DNA of 64,000 nt. Source: Thermoactinospora rubra. GTDB lineage: Bacteria; Actinomycetota; Actinomycetes; Streptosporangiales; Streptosporangiaceae. Numbering within the stretch: the stretch's first letter is position 1; the number at the start of each line of letters is the position of its first letter. The notes under the pieces were generated by a model, which worked only from the letters and a program-made list of their open reading frames with translations, did no database searches and was not told the DNA's origin. Below, piece after piece: positions 8,031 through 19,696 of the stretch. A program made the translations under genes and the position numbers. Location: positions 186,001 through 250,000 of the forward strand of contig NZ_KZ084325.1 of NCBI RefSeq assembly GCF_002093975.1, read 5' to 3'.

Positions 8031-9533
8031 CTACTTGAGGAAGTCCGGGACGTCCAGTTCCTCTTCCTGGTCCTCGAACACGACCGGCCGGCGCTTGCCC
8101 TGGTCGGGCATGCGGGAGGTGATCGGCGTGGGAGGCGTCGCCGGCTCGGGGGTCGGCTTCGGGATCGAGATGGGCCCCGGAGCGGCCTCCGCCTCCCCCT
8201 GCACCGGCTCGGGCGCCGGGATGGGCGTCACGGGCGCCGGGGCGGGCGAGGGCGCAGGAGCCGGGGCCGGCGTGCTGTCCACGGGCCGGACCGGCTCCAG
8301 GCGCGGCTCGCCGGCCGCGGGCTCGGACCGGTAGTCGCCGCGCGGTTCCGGGCGAGCCGCCTCGGCCCGCCCGGACTCGGCGCGGAAGCCGCCGCGCGGG
8401 GGCTCGGACCGGAAGTCGGCCCGCGGCTCGGACCGGAAGTCCGCCCGCGGCGGCTCGGCGCGAAGGTCGCCCCGGCCCGTGTCGGCGCGCGGCTCCGGGC
8501 GGGGCGGTTCGGCCTTGACGGTCGGCCGGGACGACGGCGGGGCGGCCGCGCGGGCCTGGGGACGCGGCGGGTCCTTGGGCGCGGGCTTGAGCTCGTCGAA
8601 GCCGGCCGCGATGACCGTGACGCGCACCTCGTCGCCGAGGGCGTCGTCGATGACCGTGCCGAAGATGATGTTCGCGTCCGGCGCCGCCGCGTTGGACACC
8701 AGCTGGGCCGCCTCGTTGATCTCGAACAGGCCGAGGTCCGAGCCGCCCGCGATGGACAGCAGCACGCCGTGGGCGCCGTCGATCGAGGCCTCCAGCAGCG
8801 GGCTGGAGACGGCCATCTCGGCGGCGGCCACCGACCGGTCGTCGCCGCGCGCGTGGCCGATGCCCATGAGGGCCGAGCCCGCGCCGGACATGACGGACTT
8901 GACGTCGGCGAAGTCGAGGTTGATCAGACCCGGTGTGGTGATCAGGTCGGTGATGCCCTGGACACCGGACAGCAGCACCTGGTCGGCGGCCTTGAAGGCG
9001 TCCAGCACGCTGACCTGCCGGTCGGAGATCGACAGCAGCCTGTCGTTGGGGATCACGATGAGCGTGTCGACCTCGTCGCGCAGGGTCTCGATGCCGGCCT
9101 CGGCCTGCATCGCCCTGCGCCGGCCCTCGAAGCTGAAGGGCCTGGTCACCACGCCTATGGTCAGCGCGCCCAGCGAACGCGCGATGTTGGCCACGACGGG
9201 CGCGCCGCCCGTGCCGGTGCCGCCGCCCTCGCCCGCCGTGACGAAGACCATGTCGGCCCCCTTGAGGACCTCCTCGATCTCCTCACGGTGGTCCTCGGCC
9301 GCCTTGCGGCCAACCTCGGGGTTGGCCCCGGCGCCCAGGCCGCGGGTCAGCTCCCGGCCCACGTCCAGCTTGACATCGGCGTCACTCATCAGCAGCGCCT
9401 GGGCGTCGGTGTTGATGGCGATGAACTCGACGCCCTTGAGTCCCTCCTCGATCATCCGGTTGACGGCGTTGACTCCGCCGCCGCCGATGCCGACGACCTT
9501 GATGACCGCGAGGTAGTTCTGCGGTGCTGCCAC
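8031..9533 (-). CDS. ftsZ: FtsZ, tubulin-like division GTPase, with long linker
   Basis: Polymerises into the Z-ring that guides septation. I choose GTG 9533 ([15 protein letters not shown], the usual actinobacterial start), with GGAAAGG ending nine bases upstream; the ATG at 9566 has no ribosome site. The 500-residue protein has the GTP-binding loop GGGTGTG (103-109), the T7 synergy loop [11 protein letters not shown] (about 205-215) and the C-terminal peptide ending DVPDFLK that binds SepF. The globular part ends near residue 314, so the linker is about 170 residues, roughly twice that of Streptomyces; it has Arg/Pro-rich repeats such as RADFRSEP. A separate upstream region of about 185 bases probably holds promoters. 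Confidence 0.98.
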   Translation of the reverse strand: MAAPQNYLAVIKVVGIGGGGVNAVNRMIEEGLKGVEFIAINTDAQALLMSDADVKLDVGRELTRGLGAGANPEVGRKAAEDHREEIEEVLKGADMVFVTAGEGGGTGTGGAPVVANIARSLGALTIGVVTRPFSFEGRRRAMQAEAGIETLRDEVDTLIVIPNDRLLSISDRQVSVLDAFKAADQVLLSGVQGITDLITTPGLINLDFADVKSVMSGAGSALMGIGHARGDDRSVAAAEMAVSSPLLEASIDGAHGVLLSIAGGSDLGLFEINEAAQLVSNAAAPDANIIFGTVIDDALGDEVRVTVIAAGFDELKPAPKDPPRPQARAAAPPSSRPTVKAEPPRPEPRADTGRGDLRAEPPRADFRSEPRADFRSEPPRGGFRAESGRAEAARPEPRGDYRSEPAAGEPRLEPVRPVDSTPAPAPAPSPAPAPVTPIPAPEPVQGEAEAAPGPISIPKPTPEPATPPTPITSRMPDQGKRRPVVFEDQEEELDVPDFLK

Positions 9534-9598
9534 GACGAGGGGCCTTTCCGCTCGTTGACTTGCCATTATGGGTGCGGGGCCAGCCCGCGCTTCAAACT

Positions 9599-9615
9599 CT
9601 CAACCTCAAGTTGAG
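9599..9615. promoter_or_regulatory. Palindrome upstream of ftsZ
   Basis: CTCAAC-CTCAA-GTTGAG, a perfect 6-bp inverted repeat with a 5-base centre, lies 66 bases before the chosen ftsZ start in a locally AT-rich intergenic stretch. The heptamer TCAACCT occurs again at about 9629-9635. It could be an operator or part of a promoter region; no regulator can be named. Confidence 0.3.
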
Positions 9616-9718
9616 ATTCACACTTATGTCAACCTGAGGGTCGATACGGACAGTAGGAGTTTCGCTCCGGGCGGGTCAACTAACCCCGCCCCAACCGGTC
9701 CGGCGTGTCGCGGCTGTC

Positions 9719-10381
9719 CTATTTCACCGTGACCACGTCGGGCGAACTCACGTCGTAGACGCTTCCCTCGCGCGTCAGGAGCTCCTCCAGGACCCTGGAC
9801 TTCTGCTCGGCCCGGTCGGCGGCGCCCCAGACGACCACGCGCCCGTCCGTGAGGGTGAGCGAGACCCCGTCCGCCGAGGTCGCACGTATCTGCTCGACCC
9901 GGCGCGACAGGCCGGCCGGCAGGCTGCCCGCCACCTGCAGCGCCGCCTTGGTCGCCGGATCGCCTGGACCTGGCCGGTCGAGCCTGAGGACCGGCAGGCT
10001 GGGCGGGGCGACGTCCTTGATCTCCGTCACCACTCCATCCTTGTCGATCAGCGCGGCCTTGCCGTTCACCGGAACCACCGCGACCGGCTCCCGCTCGACC
10101 ACCTCGATGGTCAGGGTACCGGGCCAGGACCGGCCCACCCTGGCGGTGGCGATCTTCCGGATCTCCAGCAGGCGGCTCTCCACGGCCGCCAGGTCCACGG
10201 TCGCCAGAGGCTCCAGCTCCGCCACCCCGGCCCGCTTTTTGATCTCTTCTGAGGGGATTGTGATATTTCCCACGATATGTACGGATCTTACGCCGAGGAC
10301 GGGCGACAGGAACACGAGCCAGGCGGCCGTGCCGACCACTCCCGCGGTCAGCAGGACGATGAACGCCCTCCGCGCCTTCAC
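9719..10381 (-). CDS. ftsQ: FtsQ/DivIB division protein
   Basis: Bitopic divisome protein of 220 residues that links FtsL and other septal partners. A short cytoplasmic tail (MKARR) is followed by one transmembrane helix (about residues 6-28), a POTRA domain (SVHIVGNITIPSEEIKKRAGV and onward) and a beta domain. It starts at GTG 10381 with AGGGGG five bases upstream. The cytoplasmic part is much shorter than in Streptomyces or mycobacteria. It is separated from murC by 99 bases and from ftsZ by about 185. Confidence 0.93.
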   Translation of the reverse strand: MKARRAFIVLLTAGVVGTAAWLVFLSPVLGVRSVHIVGNITIPSEEIKKRAGVAELEPLATVDLAAVESRLLEIRKIATARVGRSWPGTLTIEVVEREPVAVVPVNGKAALIDKDGVVTEIKDVAPPSLPVLRLDRPGPGDPATKAALQVAGSLPAGLSRRVEQIRATSADGVSLTLTDGRVVVWGAADRAEQKSRVLEELLTREGSVYDVSSPDVVTVK

Positions 10382-10480
10382 GCAGTCCCCCTCGTCACCT
10401 ACGCGCTGTCCGTGATCACGCTACCGCGCCCGCGGCCGGATCCGGTCCGGCCCCGGGTACGGCTCCCGCGCCGCCGGGCC

Positions 10481-11875
10481 CTACGCCTGCCCGCCGAGCT
10501 CCCTGACGATGAGCGGCCCGAGCTCCGTCACGTCGCCCGCGCCCATCGTGAGCACGATGTCCCCCGGCCGGGCCAGCGAGGCCACGAGCGCGGGCACCTT
10601 GCGCTTGTCGGGCGCGTAGGTCACCCGCTCGTGCGGGACCCGCGAGGCCACCATCGCGCCCGACACACCGGGCTCGGGATCCTCCCGCGCGCCGTACACG
10701 TCGAGCACGACCGCGTGGTCGGCCAGGCCCAGCGCCGCGCCGAACTCGGCGGCGAAGAAGCGCGTGCGCGAGTACAGGTGCGGCTGGAAGACGGCGAGGA
10801 CGCGGCCAGAGCCCGAGTAGGAGGCCACCACGTCCCGCGCGGCGCGCAGGTCGGCGGCCAGCTCGGTCGGGTGGTGCGCGTAGCTGTCGAACACCGCCAC
10901 CCCGCCGGCCTCGCCCTTGGCCTCGAAGCGCCGCTTGGCGCCCGTGAAGGCCGCCAGACCCGCCCTGACGTCCTCGAAGGGCAGGCCGAGGGACTCGGCC
11001 ACGGCCAGCGCCGCCGTGGCGTTGAGCGCGTTGTGGGCGCCGGGGACGGCCAGCCGTACCCGGCCGCGCCCCTGGACGGTGAAGACCACCCCGAAGCCCT
11101 CGGGGCGGACGTCCAGCACGCGGTAGTCGGCGTCCTCGGCCGTGCCGTACGTCACCACGGGCACCGGCGAGCGGGCGGCCAGCGCCCTGGCGCCCGGGTC
11201 GTCGGCGCACAGCACCAGCAGGCGGCTCACGCGCTCGGCGAAGCGGGCGAAGCCGGCGTGGACGGCCTGCGGGTCGCCGTAGTTGTCGAGGTGGTCGGCC
11301 TCCACGTTGGTGACCACGGCGACGTCGGGCGCCAGCATGAGGAAGGAGCCGTCGCTCTCGTCGGCCTCGGCCACGAACACCCCGCCGGAGCCCTCGTCGG
11401 CGCCCAGGCCGGTGGTGACGAGCTGGCCGCCGACGCAGTAGGAGGGGTCGGCGCCGCACTTCTGCAGCGTCACGGTGAGCATCGAGGTGGTCGTCGTCTT
11501 GCCGTGGGTGCCGGCGACGGCCACCGCGGTCTTGCCGGCCATCACCGAGGCCAGCGCGGCGGCCCGGGGGATGACCCGCAGCCCCTGCCGCAGCGCCTCC
11601 CCCAGCTCGGGGTTGGAGTCGCGGATGGCGGTGGAGACGACGACGGTGTCGACGTTCCTGATGTGGGAGGCGGCGTGGCCGATGTGGACGGTCGCGCCCA
11701 GCTCGCGCAGCTCGGTCACCAGGTCGGAGCTGCGCGCGTCGCTGCCGGAGACCTTCACGCCCCGCTTGAGCAGGATGCGCGCGATCCCGGACATGCCCGC
11801 GCCGCCGATGCCGATGAAGTGGACCCGGCCGAGCTGCTCGGCCGAGACCGGGTCCACCGGCTTGACCAGACTCAT
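10481..11875 (-). CDS. murC: UDP-N-acetylmuramate-L-alanine ligase
   Basis: Cytoplasmic Mur ligase adding the first amino acid, L-alanine, to UDP-MurNAc. The 464-residue enzyme shows the Rossmann motif GIGGAGMSG (22-30), the ATP loop GTHGKTTT (122-129), EADESDGSF and the C-terminal [12 protein letters not shown] block. The start ATG at 11875 overlaps the murG stop as ATGA. No murB gene lies next to it in this cluster. Confidence 0.97.
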   Translation of the reverse strand: MSLVKPVDPVSAEQLGRVHFIGIGGAGMSGIARILLKRGVKVSGSDARSSDLVTELRELGATVHIGHAASHIRNVDTVVVSTAIRDSNPELGEALRQGLRVIPRAAALASVMAGKTAVAVAGTHGKTTTTSMLTVTLQKCGADPSYCVGGQLVTTGLGADEGSGGVFVAEADESDGSFLMLAPDVAVVTNVEADHLDNYGDPQAVHAGFARFAERVSRLLVLCADDPGARALAARSPVPVVTYGTAEDADYRVLDVRPEGFGVVFTVQGRGRVRLAVPGAHNALNATAALAVAESLGLPFEDVRAGLAAFTGAKRRFEAKGEAGGVAVFDSYAHHPTELAADLRAARDVVASYSGSGRVLAVFQPHLYSRTRFFAAEFGAALGLADHAVVLDVYGAREDPEPGVSGAMVASRVPHERVTYAPDKRKVPALVASLARPGDIVLTMGAGDVTELGPLIVRELGGQA

Positions 11876-12942
11876 AGCGACAGCACCTTCCTGGCGAGCA
11901 CGGCGTCGGCGTCCTTGCGCCCCATGGCCGCGGCGGCCTCCGACATGGCGGCGACCCTCTCGGGGTCGTTCAGGATGGGCAGCACGTTCTCGATGATCCA
12001 ATCGGGTGACAGGTCCGCGTCGTCGACGACGAGGCCGCCGCCGCCGCGGGCGATCGTCTCGGCGTTGACCCGCTGCTCGCCGTTGCCGTGCGGCAGCGGC
12101 ACGTACGCCGCCGGCAGCCCCACGGCGGTCAGCTCGGCGCAGGTCAGCGCCCCGGCGCGGCACAGGGCCAGGTCGGCGGCGGCGTAGGCGAACTCCATGC
12201 GGTCGATGTAGGGCAGCACCACGTACTGCGGATCGCCCGGGGGCGGCTCCTCCTCGACGGCGTTCTTGGGCCCGACCAGGTGCAGCACCTGCACCCCCGC
12301 GGCGCGCAGCCGGGGCGCCGCCGCCAGCGCGGCCTCGTTGAGCGACCTGGCCCCCTGGGAGCCGCCGAAGACCAGCAGCGTGGGCCGGTCGGTCTGCAGG
12401 CCGAACCACGAGCGCGCCCTGTCGCCGGCCGAGAAGCGGTCGAGCGTGGCGATCTCGCGGCGCAGCGGCGTGCCGATGTACTCGGCCTTGGCCAGCGTGC
12501 AGTCGGGATGCCCGGTGTAGACGTGGTCGGCGAACCTGGCGCCCAGCCGGTTGGCCAGCCCGGGGCGCGGGTTGGCCTCGTGCACGACGATGGGGATGCC
12601 GCGCCGCCGGGCCGCGAGGTAGGCGGGCGCCGCCACATAGCCGCCGAAGCCGACCAGCACCTGCGCCCGCGCCTTGTCCATGACCGCCGCGGCGGCGTTG
12701 ACCGCTCCGGTCAGCCGCCCCGGCATCGTCAGCAGCGCGGGCGTCAGCGTGCGCGGCAGCGGCACGGCCGGGATGAGCTGCAGGTCATACCCCCTGGCGG
12801 GGATCAGTCTGGTCTCCAGGCCCCGCTCGGTGCCCAGGCAGGTGACCTCCGTCGCGGGGTCCAGCCTGCGCAGGGCGTCGGCGAGGGCGAGCGCGGGCTC
12901 GATGTGGCCGGCCGTCCCGCCACCCGCGAGCACCACCCTCAT
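11872..12942 (-). CDS. murG: MurG N-acetylglucosaminyl transferase
   Basis: Membrane-associated GT28 enzyme that adds GlcNAc to lipid I, giving lipid II. The start is ATG 12942 ([13 protein letters not shown]), preceded by GAGGAGGGG; 356 residues. The first glycine loop GGGTAGH (8-14), the acceptor-side loop GFGGYV, and the donor-side block FGGSQGA are all present, as is the C-terminal [13 protein letters not shown] region. It overlaps murC by four bases and follows ftsW by one base, so lipid II synthesis and its partner FtsW are made together. Confidence 0.97.
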   Translation of the reverse strand: MRVVLAGGGTAGHIEPALALADALRRLDPATEVTCLGTERGLETRLIPARGYDLQLIPAVPLPRTLTPALLTMPGRLTGAVNAAAAVMDKARAQVLVGFGGYVAAPAYLAARRRGIPIVVHEANPRPGLANRLGARFADHVYTGHPDCTLAKAEYIGTPLRREIATLDRFSAGDRARSWFGLQTDRPTLLVFGGSQGARSLNEAALAAAPRLRAAGVQVLHLVGPKNAVEEEPPPGDPQYVVLPYIDRMEFAYAAADLALCRAGALTCAELTAVGLPAAYVPLPHGNGEQRVNAETIARGGGGLVVDDADLSPDWIIENVLPILNDPERVAAMSEAAAAMGRKDADAVLARKVLSL

Positions 12943-12943
12943 G

Positions 12944-14200
12944 TCAGGCCCCTCCTCGTCTGCCTCCCAGGCCAAGCCAGCTTAGAGCCCGCTGGACCGG
13001 TCCGGGGCCACGAGCGGCCAGGGCCTCGCGCGCGCCGGGCTCTCGTCTGGCGAACGACAACAACATCCCAAGCGCGGCCATAGTCGGCAACAGGGCGGAT
13101 CCGCCGTAGGAGACCAGCGGCAACGGGATGCCGGTGATGGGCAGCACGCCGATCACCGCGCCCATGTTGACGATGGCCTGGCCGGCGATCCAGGCGACGA
13201 CGGCGCAGGAGGCCAGCCGGACGAAGGCGTCGTTGGCGCGGTAGGCCACGCGCAGCCCCGCGTAGCCGAGCAGGCCGAACAGCGCCACCACGACGAGCGT
13301 GCCCATCAGGCCGAGCTCCTCGCCGAGGATGGAGAAGATGAAGTCGCTCTCGCCGTGCGGCAGCCACTTCCACTTCTGGCGGCTCGCCCCCAGGCCCAGG
13401 CCGAACCAGCCGCCCGAGCCCATCGCGATCTGCCCCTGCACCGCCTGGAAGCCGCCGTCCTGGGGATCGCCCCACGGATCCAGGAAGGAGGCGATGCGGT
13501 CCACGCGGTAGGGCTCGAGGATGATCATCGTGACGGCGGCGATCGCGGCCAGCGCCAGAATGCCGCCGAACAGTATGAGAGGCGCGCCCACCACCCACAG
13601 CAGCGCCAGGAAGATCATGAACAGCACCAGCGTGGTGCCCAGGTCGCGCCCCAGCATGACCAGCACGGCCAGGACGGCCACGCCGGGCATGAGCGGCAGC
13701 AGCAGCTGCCGCCACTCGATGCGGCCCATCCGGGCGCGGCGCGCCAGCAGGTCGGCGCCCCACAGGGCCAGGGCCAGCTTGGCGGGCTCCGACGGCTGGA
13801 CGGTCAGGTCGCCGATGTAGATCCACCGCTGGGCGCCCTGCTCGGCCGAGCCGATGAACACCACCAGGACCAGCGCCAGGATCGACACCGCCATCAGCGG
13901 ATAGCCCGCCCACCGGAAGAACTTCTGCGGCAGGCGCGAGCACACCCACATCAGTGGCACGCCCAGCGTCGCCGACAGCGACTGCTTGATGAACCAGGAG
14001 AACGGGCTGCCGGTCTTCTGCAACGCCTCGATGCTGGAGGCGGACAGCACCATCATCAGGCCGAGCGCGAGCAGCAGGGCGCTGCACCCCAGGATCAGGT
14101 AGTAGCTCGTCAGGGGCTTGTCCAGCAACTCCCTGAGCGTGCCGAACCGCTCCTCGGCCCGGGTGGGCCCCTTGGCGGGCCGCTCGGTCGCGGCCGTCAC
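12944..14200 (-). CDS. ftsW: FtsW, SEDS glycosyltransferase
   Basis: SEDS family septal peptidoglycan polymerase that works with the class B PBP FtsI. The 418-residue protein has about ten membrane helices after a short cytoplasmic N-terminus, with SEDS blocks [29 protein letters not shown] and the C-terminal [16 protein letters not shown]. It starts at GTG 14200, overlapping the murD stop as GTGA. Confidence 0.96.
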   Translation of the reverse strand: MTAATERPAKGPTRAEERFGTLRELLDKPLTSYYLILGCSALLLALGLMMVLSASSIEALQKTGSPFSWFIKQSLSATLGVPLMWVCSRLPQKFFRWAGYPLMAVSILALVLVVFIGSAEQGAQRWIYIGDLTVQPSEPAKLALALWGADLLARRARMGRIEWRQLLLPLMPGVAVLAVLVMLGRDLGTTLVLFMIFLALLWVVGAPLILFGGILALAAIAAVTMIILEPYRVDRIASFLDPWGDPQDGGFQAVQGQIAMGSGGWFGLGLGASRQKWKWLPHGESDFIFSILGEELGLMGTLVVVALFGLLGYAGLRVAYRANDAFVRLASCAVVAWIAGQAIVNMGAVIGVLPITGIPLPLVSYGGSALLPTMAALGMLLSFARREPGAREALAARGPGPVQRALSWLGLGGRRGGA

Positions 14201-15591
14201 GAGGCCTGCCGCTTCAGGGTCCGTACGGCTCGCGCGAAGGCCTCCCCCCGCGCCGGATAGTTCTCGAACATGTCGAGCGAGGCCCCCGCGGGGGCCAGCA
14301 GCACGGTGTCCCCCGGGGAGGCGAGCCTGGCGGCTTCGGTGACGACACGGTCCATCACCCCAGTGTCCCGCTCGGCGATGTCCACCACCGGGACATTCGG
14401 CGCGTGTCGCGCCAGCGCCTCGGCGATCCTGGCCCGGTCGGCGCCGATGAGCACGGCGCCGCGCAGCCTCGGCGCGGCCTGCCGGACCAGGTCCTCCACG
14501 TCCGCGCCCTTCAGCTGGCCGCCGGCGACCCACACGATCGACGGGTAGGCGGCCAGCGCGGCGGCGGCGGCGTGGGGGTTGGTGGCCTTGGAGTCGTCGA
14601 CGTAGTCCACCCCGCCCACGCGGTCGACGTGGGCCATCCGGTGGGGGTCGGGGCGGAAGTCCAGCAGGCCCTGCCGTACGGCGTGCGGGGGCACCCCGAG
14701 GGAGCGGGCCAGGGCGGCGGCGGCCAGGGCGTTGGCGACGTTGTGCGGGGCGAGGGGGCGCACGTCGGCCAGCGTGGCGAGCTCTTCGGCCCGCCGCAGG
14801 GGGTCCTCGACGAAGGCGCGGTCGACCAGGAGGTCCTCCACCACGCCGAGCTGCCCGGGCCTGGGGACGCCGAGCGTGAACCCGGCGACCCGGGGCCCGC
14901 CCGCCGCGTCGTCATCGAGGTACGGCGAGGCCGCCTGGACGGTCCGCGGGTCGTCGGCGTTGTAGACGACGACGCCCGCCCGCTCGTAGATCTTGGCCTT
15001 GGCGGCGGCGTACGCCTCCATGGAGCCGTGCCAGTCCAGGTGGTCGGGGGCGATGTTGAGGATCGCGGCGGCGTGCGGCGCCAGCGTGCTCGACCAGTGC
15101 AGCTGGAAGCTCGACAGCTCCACGGCCAGCACGTCGTACGGCTCGGCGACGGCCTCGACGACCGGGACGCCGACGTTGCCCACGGCGGCCGCCTTGCGCC
15201 CGGCGGCCAGCAGCATCGAGGTGAGCATGCGCACGACCGTGGTCTTGCCGTTGGTGCCGGTCAGCGCCAGCCACGGCGCCGGCTGCGGGCCGCGCAGCCG
15301 CCAGGCCAGCTCCACCTCGCCGACCACCTCCACGCCCGCGGCCAGCGCCGCCGAGATCAGCGGGTGGTGCGGCGCCCAGCCGGTGGTGACCAGGCGCACG
15401 GTGCCCTCGGGCAGCTCGGCCGTCCCGAAGCGCACCTCGACGCCGTGCCGGGCCAGCTCCTCGGCGGCGGCCCGCTGGCGCTCGCCCTCGGCGGCCTCCA
15501 CGACCACGACCCGCTCGCCGCGCTCGGCCAGCACCCGCGCCGCCGCCGTGCCCGACACGCCCAGCCCCGCGACGCAGACGACCCCTGTCAT
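14197..15591 (-). CDS. murD: UDP-N-acetylmuramoyl-L-alanine-D-glutamate ligase
   Basis: Cytoplasmic ligase adding D-glutamate to UDP-MurNAc-L-Ala. The 464-residue form starts at ATG 15591, which overlaps the mraY stop (ATGA). An in-frame ATG at 15606 would add MDAQG; neither has a strong ribosome site, so coupling decides. Motifs: nucleotide loop [10 protein letters not shown] (9-18), ATP loop TGTNGKTT (111-118), [23 protein letters not shown] and the C-terminal [15 protein letters not shown] block. Confidence 0.96.
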   Translation of the reverse strand: MTGVVCVAGLGVSGTAAARVLAERGERVVVVEAAEGERQRAAAEELARHGVEVRFGTAELPEGTVRLVTTGWAPHHPLISAALAAGVEVVGEVELAWRLRGPQPAPWLALTGTNGKTTVVRMLTSMLLAAGRKAAAVGNVGVPVVEAVAEPYDVLAVELSSFQLHWSSTLAPHAAAILNIAPDHLDWHGSMEAYAAAKAKIYERAGVVVYNADDPRTVQAASPYLDDDAAGGPRVAGFTLGVPRPGQLGVVEDLLVDRAFVEDPLRRAEELATLADVRPLAPHNVANALAAAALARSLGVPPHAVRQGLLDFRPDPHRMAHVDRVGGVDYVDDSKATNPHAAAAALAAYPSIVWVAGGQLKGADVEDLVRQAAPRLRGAVLIGADRARIAEALARHAPNVPVVDIAERDTGVMDRVVTEAARLASPGDTVLLAPAGASLDMFENYPARGEAFARAVRTLKRQAS

Positions 15592-16646
15592 GCCTTGGGC
15601 ATCCATTCCACGTAGAACAGGCCGAGCCCGACCGCCGCGCACAGCCCGGCGATCAGCCAGAAGCGGACCACGATCGTCGTCTCCGCCCAGCCCTTGAGCT
15701 CGAAGTGGTGCTGCAGCGGCGCCATGCGGAAGACCCGTCTGCCGGTCATCTTGAAGAACCCGACCTGGATGATCACCGACATCGTGATGATGACGCACAG
15801 CCCGGCGAGGATGATCAGCAGGAGCTGGGTGCGGGTGGCGATGGCCAGGCCGGCCAGGACGCCGCCCAGCGCGAGCGAGCCCGTGTCGCCCATGAAGATC
15901 TTGGCGGGCGGGGCGTTCCACCACAGGAAGCCCACCAGCGCGCCCAGGACCGCCGCGGCGACCACCGCCAGGTCGAGCGGGTCGCGCACCCAGTAGCAGT
16001 TGGGGCCGAGCTGGTCGATGCAGTTGTTGCGCAGCTGCCAGTTGCCGATCAGCACGTACGCGCCGAGCACGACGCCGGCCGCGCCGCTGGCCAGCCCGTC
16101 CAGCCCGTCGGTCAGGTTCACGGCGTTGGAGAACCCGACAATCATGATCAGCACCCAGATGGTGAAGCCGACGATGCCGATCGACGGGCCGAAGTCGCGC
16201 AGGAACGACAGCCTGGGCTCGGCCGGGGTGATGCCGTAGGCGTTGGGCTGGCCGACCACCAGCACGGCGAACACCGCGCCGACGATGAGCTGGCCGAGGG
16301 CCTTGGCGCCGCTGCGCAGGCCGAGGCTGCGCTGCTTGTAGATCTTGATGAAGTCGTCGAGGAAGCCGACCGCGCCCAGGCCCGTCATCAGGAACAGCAC
16401 CAGGCCGCCGGAGATGGTCGGCGGCTCCAGCGTCGCCAGGTGGGAGGCGCCGTAGGCGAGCAGGGCAGCGATCACGAAGACCGTGCCGCCCATCGTCGGC
16501 GTGCCCTTCTTGCCCAGGTGCGACTGGACGCCGTCCTCGCGGACCTGCTGGCCGATGGATCTGCGGGTGAACAGCCGGATGGCCAGGGGCGTGCCGAGCA
16601 TCGACAGGATCAGGCCGACGGCTCCCGCGATGATGATGTTGGTCAC
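15588..16646 (-). CDS. mraY: MraY phospho-MurNAc-pentapeptide translocase
   Basis: Integral membrane enzyme forming lipid I from UDP-MurNAc-pentapeptide and undecaprenyl phosphate. The 352-residue protein has about ten helices, the cytoplasmic KKGTPTMGG loop, the FLDDFIK aspartate motif, [12 protein letters not shown] and the HHFELKGW block near the C-terminus. GTG start at 16646 overlaps the murF stop (GTGA). Confidence 0.97.
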   Translation of the reverse strand: MTNIIIAGAVGLILSMLGTPLAIRLFTRRSIGQQVREDGVQSHLGKKGTPTMGGTVFVIAALLAYGASHLATLEPPTISGGLVLFLMTGLGAVGFLDDFIKIYKQRSLGLRSGAKALGQLIVGAVFAVLVVGQPNAYGITPAEPRLSFLRDFGPSIGIVGFTIWVLIMIVGFSNAVNLTDGLDGLASGAAGVVLGAYVLIGNWQLRNNCIDQLGPNCYWVRDPLDLAVVAAAVLGALVGFLWWNAPPAKIFMGDTGSLALGGVLAGLAIATRTQLLLIILAGLCVIITMSVIIQVGFFKMTGRRVFRMAPLQHHFELKGWAETTIVVRFWLIAGLCAAVGLGLFYVEWMPKA

Positions 16647-18094
16647 TGGCCGGCACCCCCGTGGTGGCGGGCCGGCTCGAGGAGAAGTTCGGCGGTGCGT
16701 TCCAGGCCCATGGCGCGCGGGCCCTTGATGAGGACGGCGTCGCCGGGCCGCAGCCAGGCGGCGAGCTGGGCGGCCGCCTGCTCGGCGTCGGCGACGTGCA
16801 CGATCTCAGTCCTGGATGTGTAGTCCGGCAGCGCCACGGGTTGGTCCGGTACGGCGGGCGCGCCGCCGGCGGCGCGGGCGCCCTCGAGCACCGGCTGGGC
16901 GTCGGGGCCCGCGACCACCAGCCCGGCCAGGCCCGAGGAGCCGGCCAGGTGGCCCAGCTCCTCGTTGAGCCGGTCGCCGTCCTCGCCCAGCTCGCGCAGG
17001 GCGGCGATGACGGCGAAGCGGCGGCGGTCCTTGGCCAGCACGCCGAAGGTGTGGAAGGCGGCGCGCATGGAGTCGGGGTTGGCGTTGTAGGCGTCGTTGA
17101 GGACGGTCACGCCGTCGGGCCGCTCGGTGACCTCCATGCGCCAGCGGCTGCGCGGCTCGGCGGCCGACAGCTCGCGGGCGATGGTGGCGACGGGCAGGCC
17201 CAGCTCCCAGGCGACCGCGGCGGCGGCCAGCGCGTTGGACACCGCGTGCTCGCCGTACAGCCGCAGGGTCACGGGCGCGTCGCCGGAGGGGGTCACCAGC
17301 GTGAACGCGGCACGGCCGCGCTGGTCGAGCACGACGCCCTCGGCCCGCACGACGGCGGTCTCGCCGCGCCCGAAGAAGGTGACCCGCGCCTGGGTGCGCT
17401 CGGCCATCTGGCGCACCAGCGGGTCGTCGGCGTTGAGCACGGCCACGCCGTCGGCGGGCAGCGCCTCCACCAGCTCGCCCTTGGCCTTGGCGATGGCCTC
17501 CTTGCCGCCGAAGACGCCCAGGTGCGCGGTGCCGACGTTGAGCACCACGCCGATCTTCGGCGGCGCGATGCGAGCCAGGTCGGCGATGTGGCCGGCGTGG
17601 CGGGCGGCGAGCTCCAGCACGAGGTAGCGGGTGTCGGCGTCGGCGCGCAGCACGGTCAGGGGATGGCCGATCTCGTTGTTGTAGCTGCCGACGGGGGCGA
17701 CGGTGGGGCCGATCAGCTCGGTCAGCCGGGCGATGAGGTCCTTGGTGGTGGTCTTGCCCGCCGAGCCGGTGACGCCGACGACGAGGGCCGACGGCAGCGC
17801 GGCGCACACGGCCCTGGCCAGGTCGGCCAGGGCCGCCACCGGGTCGGGCACGATCACCGAGGGGGCGTCGACCGGCCGGGTGCCCATCACGGCCACCGCG
17901 CCGGACTGGACGGCCTGCGCGGCGAAGTCGTGCCCGTCGACGCGGGCGCCCCTGATGGCCACGAAGAGGGATCCCGGTTCCACGGCTCGCGAGTCGGTCA
18001 CGACGGGGCCGCGCACGACGGCGCGGGGGTCCGCCGTTCCTGACAGGGCGCCGGAGGTGATCTCGGCGATCCTCGCCAGAGGCATCGGGATCAT
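16643..18094 (-). CDS. murF: UDP-MurNAc-tripeptide D-Ala-D-Ala ligase
   Basis: Cytoplasmic Mur ligase that completes the pentapeptide with D-Ala-D-Ala. 483 residues with ATP loop TGSAGKTT (109-116), [26 protein letters not shown] and the C-terminal [12 protein letters not shown]. It begins at ATG 18094, overlapping the murE stop (ATGA). Confidence 0.96.
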   Translation of the reverse strand: MIPMPLARIAEITSGALSGTADPRAVVRGPVVTDSRAVEPGSLFVAIRGARVDGHDFAAQAVQSGAVAVMGTRPVDAPSVIVPDPVAALADLARAVCAALPSALVVGVTGSAGKTTTKDLIARLTELIGPTVAPVGSYNNEIGHPLTVLRADADTRYLVLELAARHAGHIADLARIAPPKIGVVLNVGTAHLGVFGGKEAIAKAKGELVEALPADGVAVLNADDPLVRQMAERTQARVTFFGRGETAVVRAEGVVLDQRGRAAFTLVTPSGDAPVTLRLYGEHAVSNALAAAAVAWELGLPVATIARELSAAEPRSRWRMEVTERPDGVTVLNDAYNANPDSMRAAFHTFGVLAKDRRRFAVIAALRELGEDGDRLNEELGHLAGSSGLAGLVVAGPDAQPVLEGARAAGGAPAVPDQPVALPDYTSRTEIVHVADAEQAAAQLAAWLRPGDAVLIKGPRAMGLERTAELLLEPARHHGGAGQ

Positions 18095-19674
18095 GGGACC
18101 TTCCTGCTTTCTATCGCTTCGGCGACGACCTGCCGATCGTCGAACGGGATCACCTCGCCGGAGACGTACTGACCCTGTTCGTGGCCCTTGCCCGCCACGA
18201 CGACGACGTCGCCGCGCCCGGCTCCGGCGATCGCCAGGCCGATGGCCGCCCTGCGGTCGGGCTCCACGACGACGTGGGCCCGCTCCTCGCGCGGCACTCG
18301 CAACGCTCCGTCCATCATGGCGACCAGGATGGCCAGGGGGTCCTCCGAGCGGGGGTTGTCGCTGGTGAAGATGGCCACGTCGGCCAGCCGCGCCGCCGCC
18401 TCGCCCATCAGCGGCCGCTTGCCGGCGTCGCGGTCGCCGCCGCAGCCGAGCACGACGATGAGCCGGCCGGCGGTCACCTGGCGCAGGGCGGTGAGGACCG
18501 ACTCCACGGCGCCGGGCTTGTGGGAGTAGTCGACGATCGCCTGGAACTCGTCGGAGGGCGAGGTCACCCTCTCCATGCGGCCGGGGACGCCGGTCAGGCC
18601 GCCGACGCCGTGGACGGCCGTCTGCAGCGGCACGCCCGCCTCGACGAGGGCCACGACGGCGCCCAGGGCGTTGGCCACGTTGAAGGGGCCCGGCAGGGAC
18701 AGCTGGACGTCGGCCTCGACGCCGCCCGGGCCGAGCACGCGGAAGGCGCTGCCGTCGGCGCCCAGCCGCAGGTCGGCGACCCGCCAGTCGGCGGCGGGGT
18801 CGCCCTGCGCCGACACCGTGGTCATCGGGATCTTGGCGACCTCCAGCAGCTCGCGCCCGTAGCGGTCGTCGACGTTGGTCACCCCGACCCGGCTGAACTC
18901 CGGCTGGAAGAGCTTGGCTTTGGCGGCGAAGTAATCCTCCATGTCGCGGTGGAAGTCGAGGTGGTCCTGCGACAGGTTGGTGAACAGGGCCACGTCGTAG
19001 AACAGGCCGTCGACCCGGCCCAGGGCCAGGGCGTGGCTGGAGACCTCCATGGCCGCCGCGGTCACGCCGCGCTCGCGCATGAGGGCGAACAGGCCGTGCA
19101 GCTCGGAGGCCTCCGGCGTGGTGAGCCGGGGCGCGAGGACGAGGTCGGCCACGTGGATCTCCACGCCGCCGATGAGGCCGGTGACGTGGCCGGCGGCCCG
19201 CAGGCCGGCCTCCAGCATGAACGTCGAGGTGCTCTTCCCGCTCGTGCCGGTCACGCCGATGACGGCGATGTCGTGGGACGGCCGGCCGTACACCCAGGAG
19301 GCGACCTGGCCGAGGACGGCGCGCGGGTCGGGGACGACCAGCACGGGCAGCCCCGTCCGCGCGGCGGCGTCGTGGCCTGTGGGGTCGGTGAGGATGGCGA
19401 CGGCTCCCCGCGCCATCGCCTCGTCGCAGTACAGGGCGCCGTGGGTGGTGGCGCCGGGGAGGGCGACGTACAGGTCGCCGCGCTGGACCTGGCGGGAGTC
19501 GATGCTGACGCCGGTGAGCGCGGCGTGCGGGGACCTGGTCGTGCCCGCGTCGAGCATGGTCGCCAGCCCGCTGAGCGGGCGGGGCGCGCTGCTCACGGGG
19601 CGCATGGTCGCCTGGCTCGCGGCCGTTGGGCGGGCCGCGGGCCCGGCGACGTGGGGATCGTTCGGGGAGAGCAC
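18091..19674 (-). CDS. murE: UDP-MurNAc-dipeptide:meso-diaminopimelate ligase
   Basis: Adds the third residue of the stem peptide. The 527-residue enzyme has ATP loop TGTSGKST (142-149) and the selectivity motif DNPR (in SDNPRSEDP), which marks meso-diaminopimelate rather than lysine as substrate; this predicts a DAP-type wall. I use GTG 19674, with GGGGAAGG 12 bases upstream; an ATG at 19605 would remove 23 poorly conserved residues and cannot be excluded. Followed by murF with a 4-base overlap. Confidence 0.95.
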   Translation of the reverse strand: MLSPNDPHVAGPAARPTAASQATMRPVSSAPRPLSGLATMLDAGTTRSPHAALTGVSIDSRQVQRGDLYVALPGATTHGALYCDEAMARGAVAILTDPTGHDAAARTGLPVLVVPDPRAVLGQVASWVYGRPSHDIAVIGVTGTSGKSTSTFMLEAGLRAAGHVTGLIGGVEIHVADLVLAPRLTTPEASELHGLFALMRERGVTAAAMEVSSHALALGRVDGLFYDVALFTNLSQDHLDFHRDMEDYFAAKAKLFQPEFSRVGVTNVDDRYGRELLEVAKIPMTTVSAQGDPAADWRVADLRLGADGSAFRVLGPGGVEADVQLSLPGPFNVANALGAVVALVEAGVPLQTAVHGVGGLTGVPGRMERVTSPSDEFQAIVDYSHKPGAVESVLTALRQVTAGRLIVVLGCGGDRDAGKRPLMGEAAARLADVAIFTSDNPRSEDPLAILVAMMDGALRVPREERAHVVVEPDRRAAIGLAIAGAGRGDVVVVAGKGHEQGQYVSGEVIPFDDRQVVAEAIESRKVP

Positions 19675-19696
19675 GGCGAGAGCGTACCTTCCCCTG

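Noticed and set aside
9534..9566. FtsZ start at ATG 9566
   Set aside because: No ribosome site precedes it, and GTG 9533 gives the usual N-terminus with GGAAAGG at proper distance.
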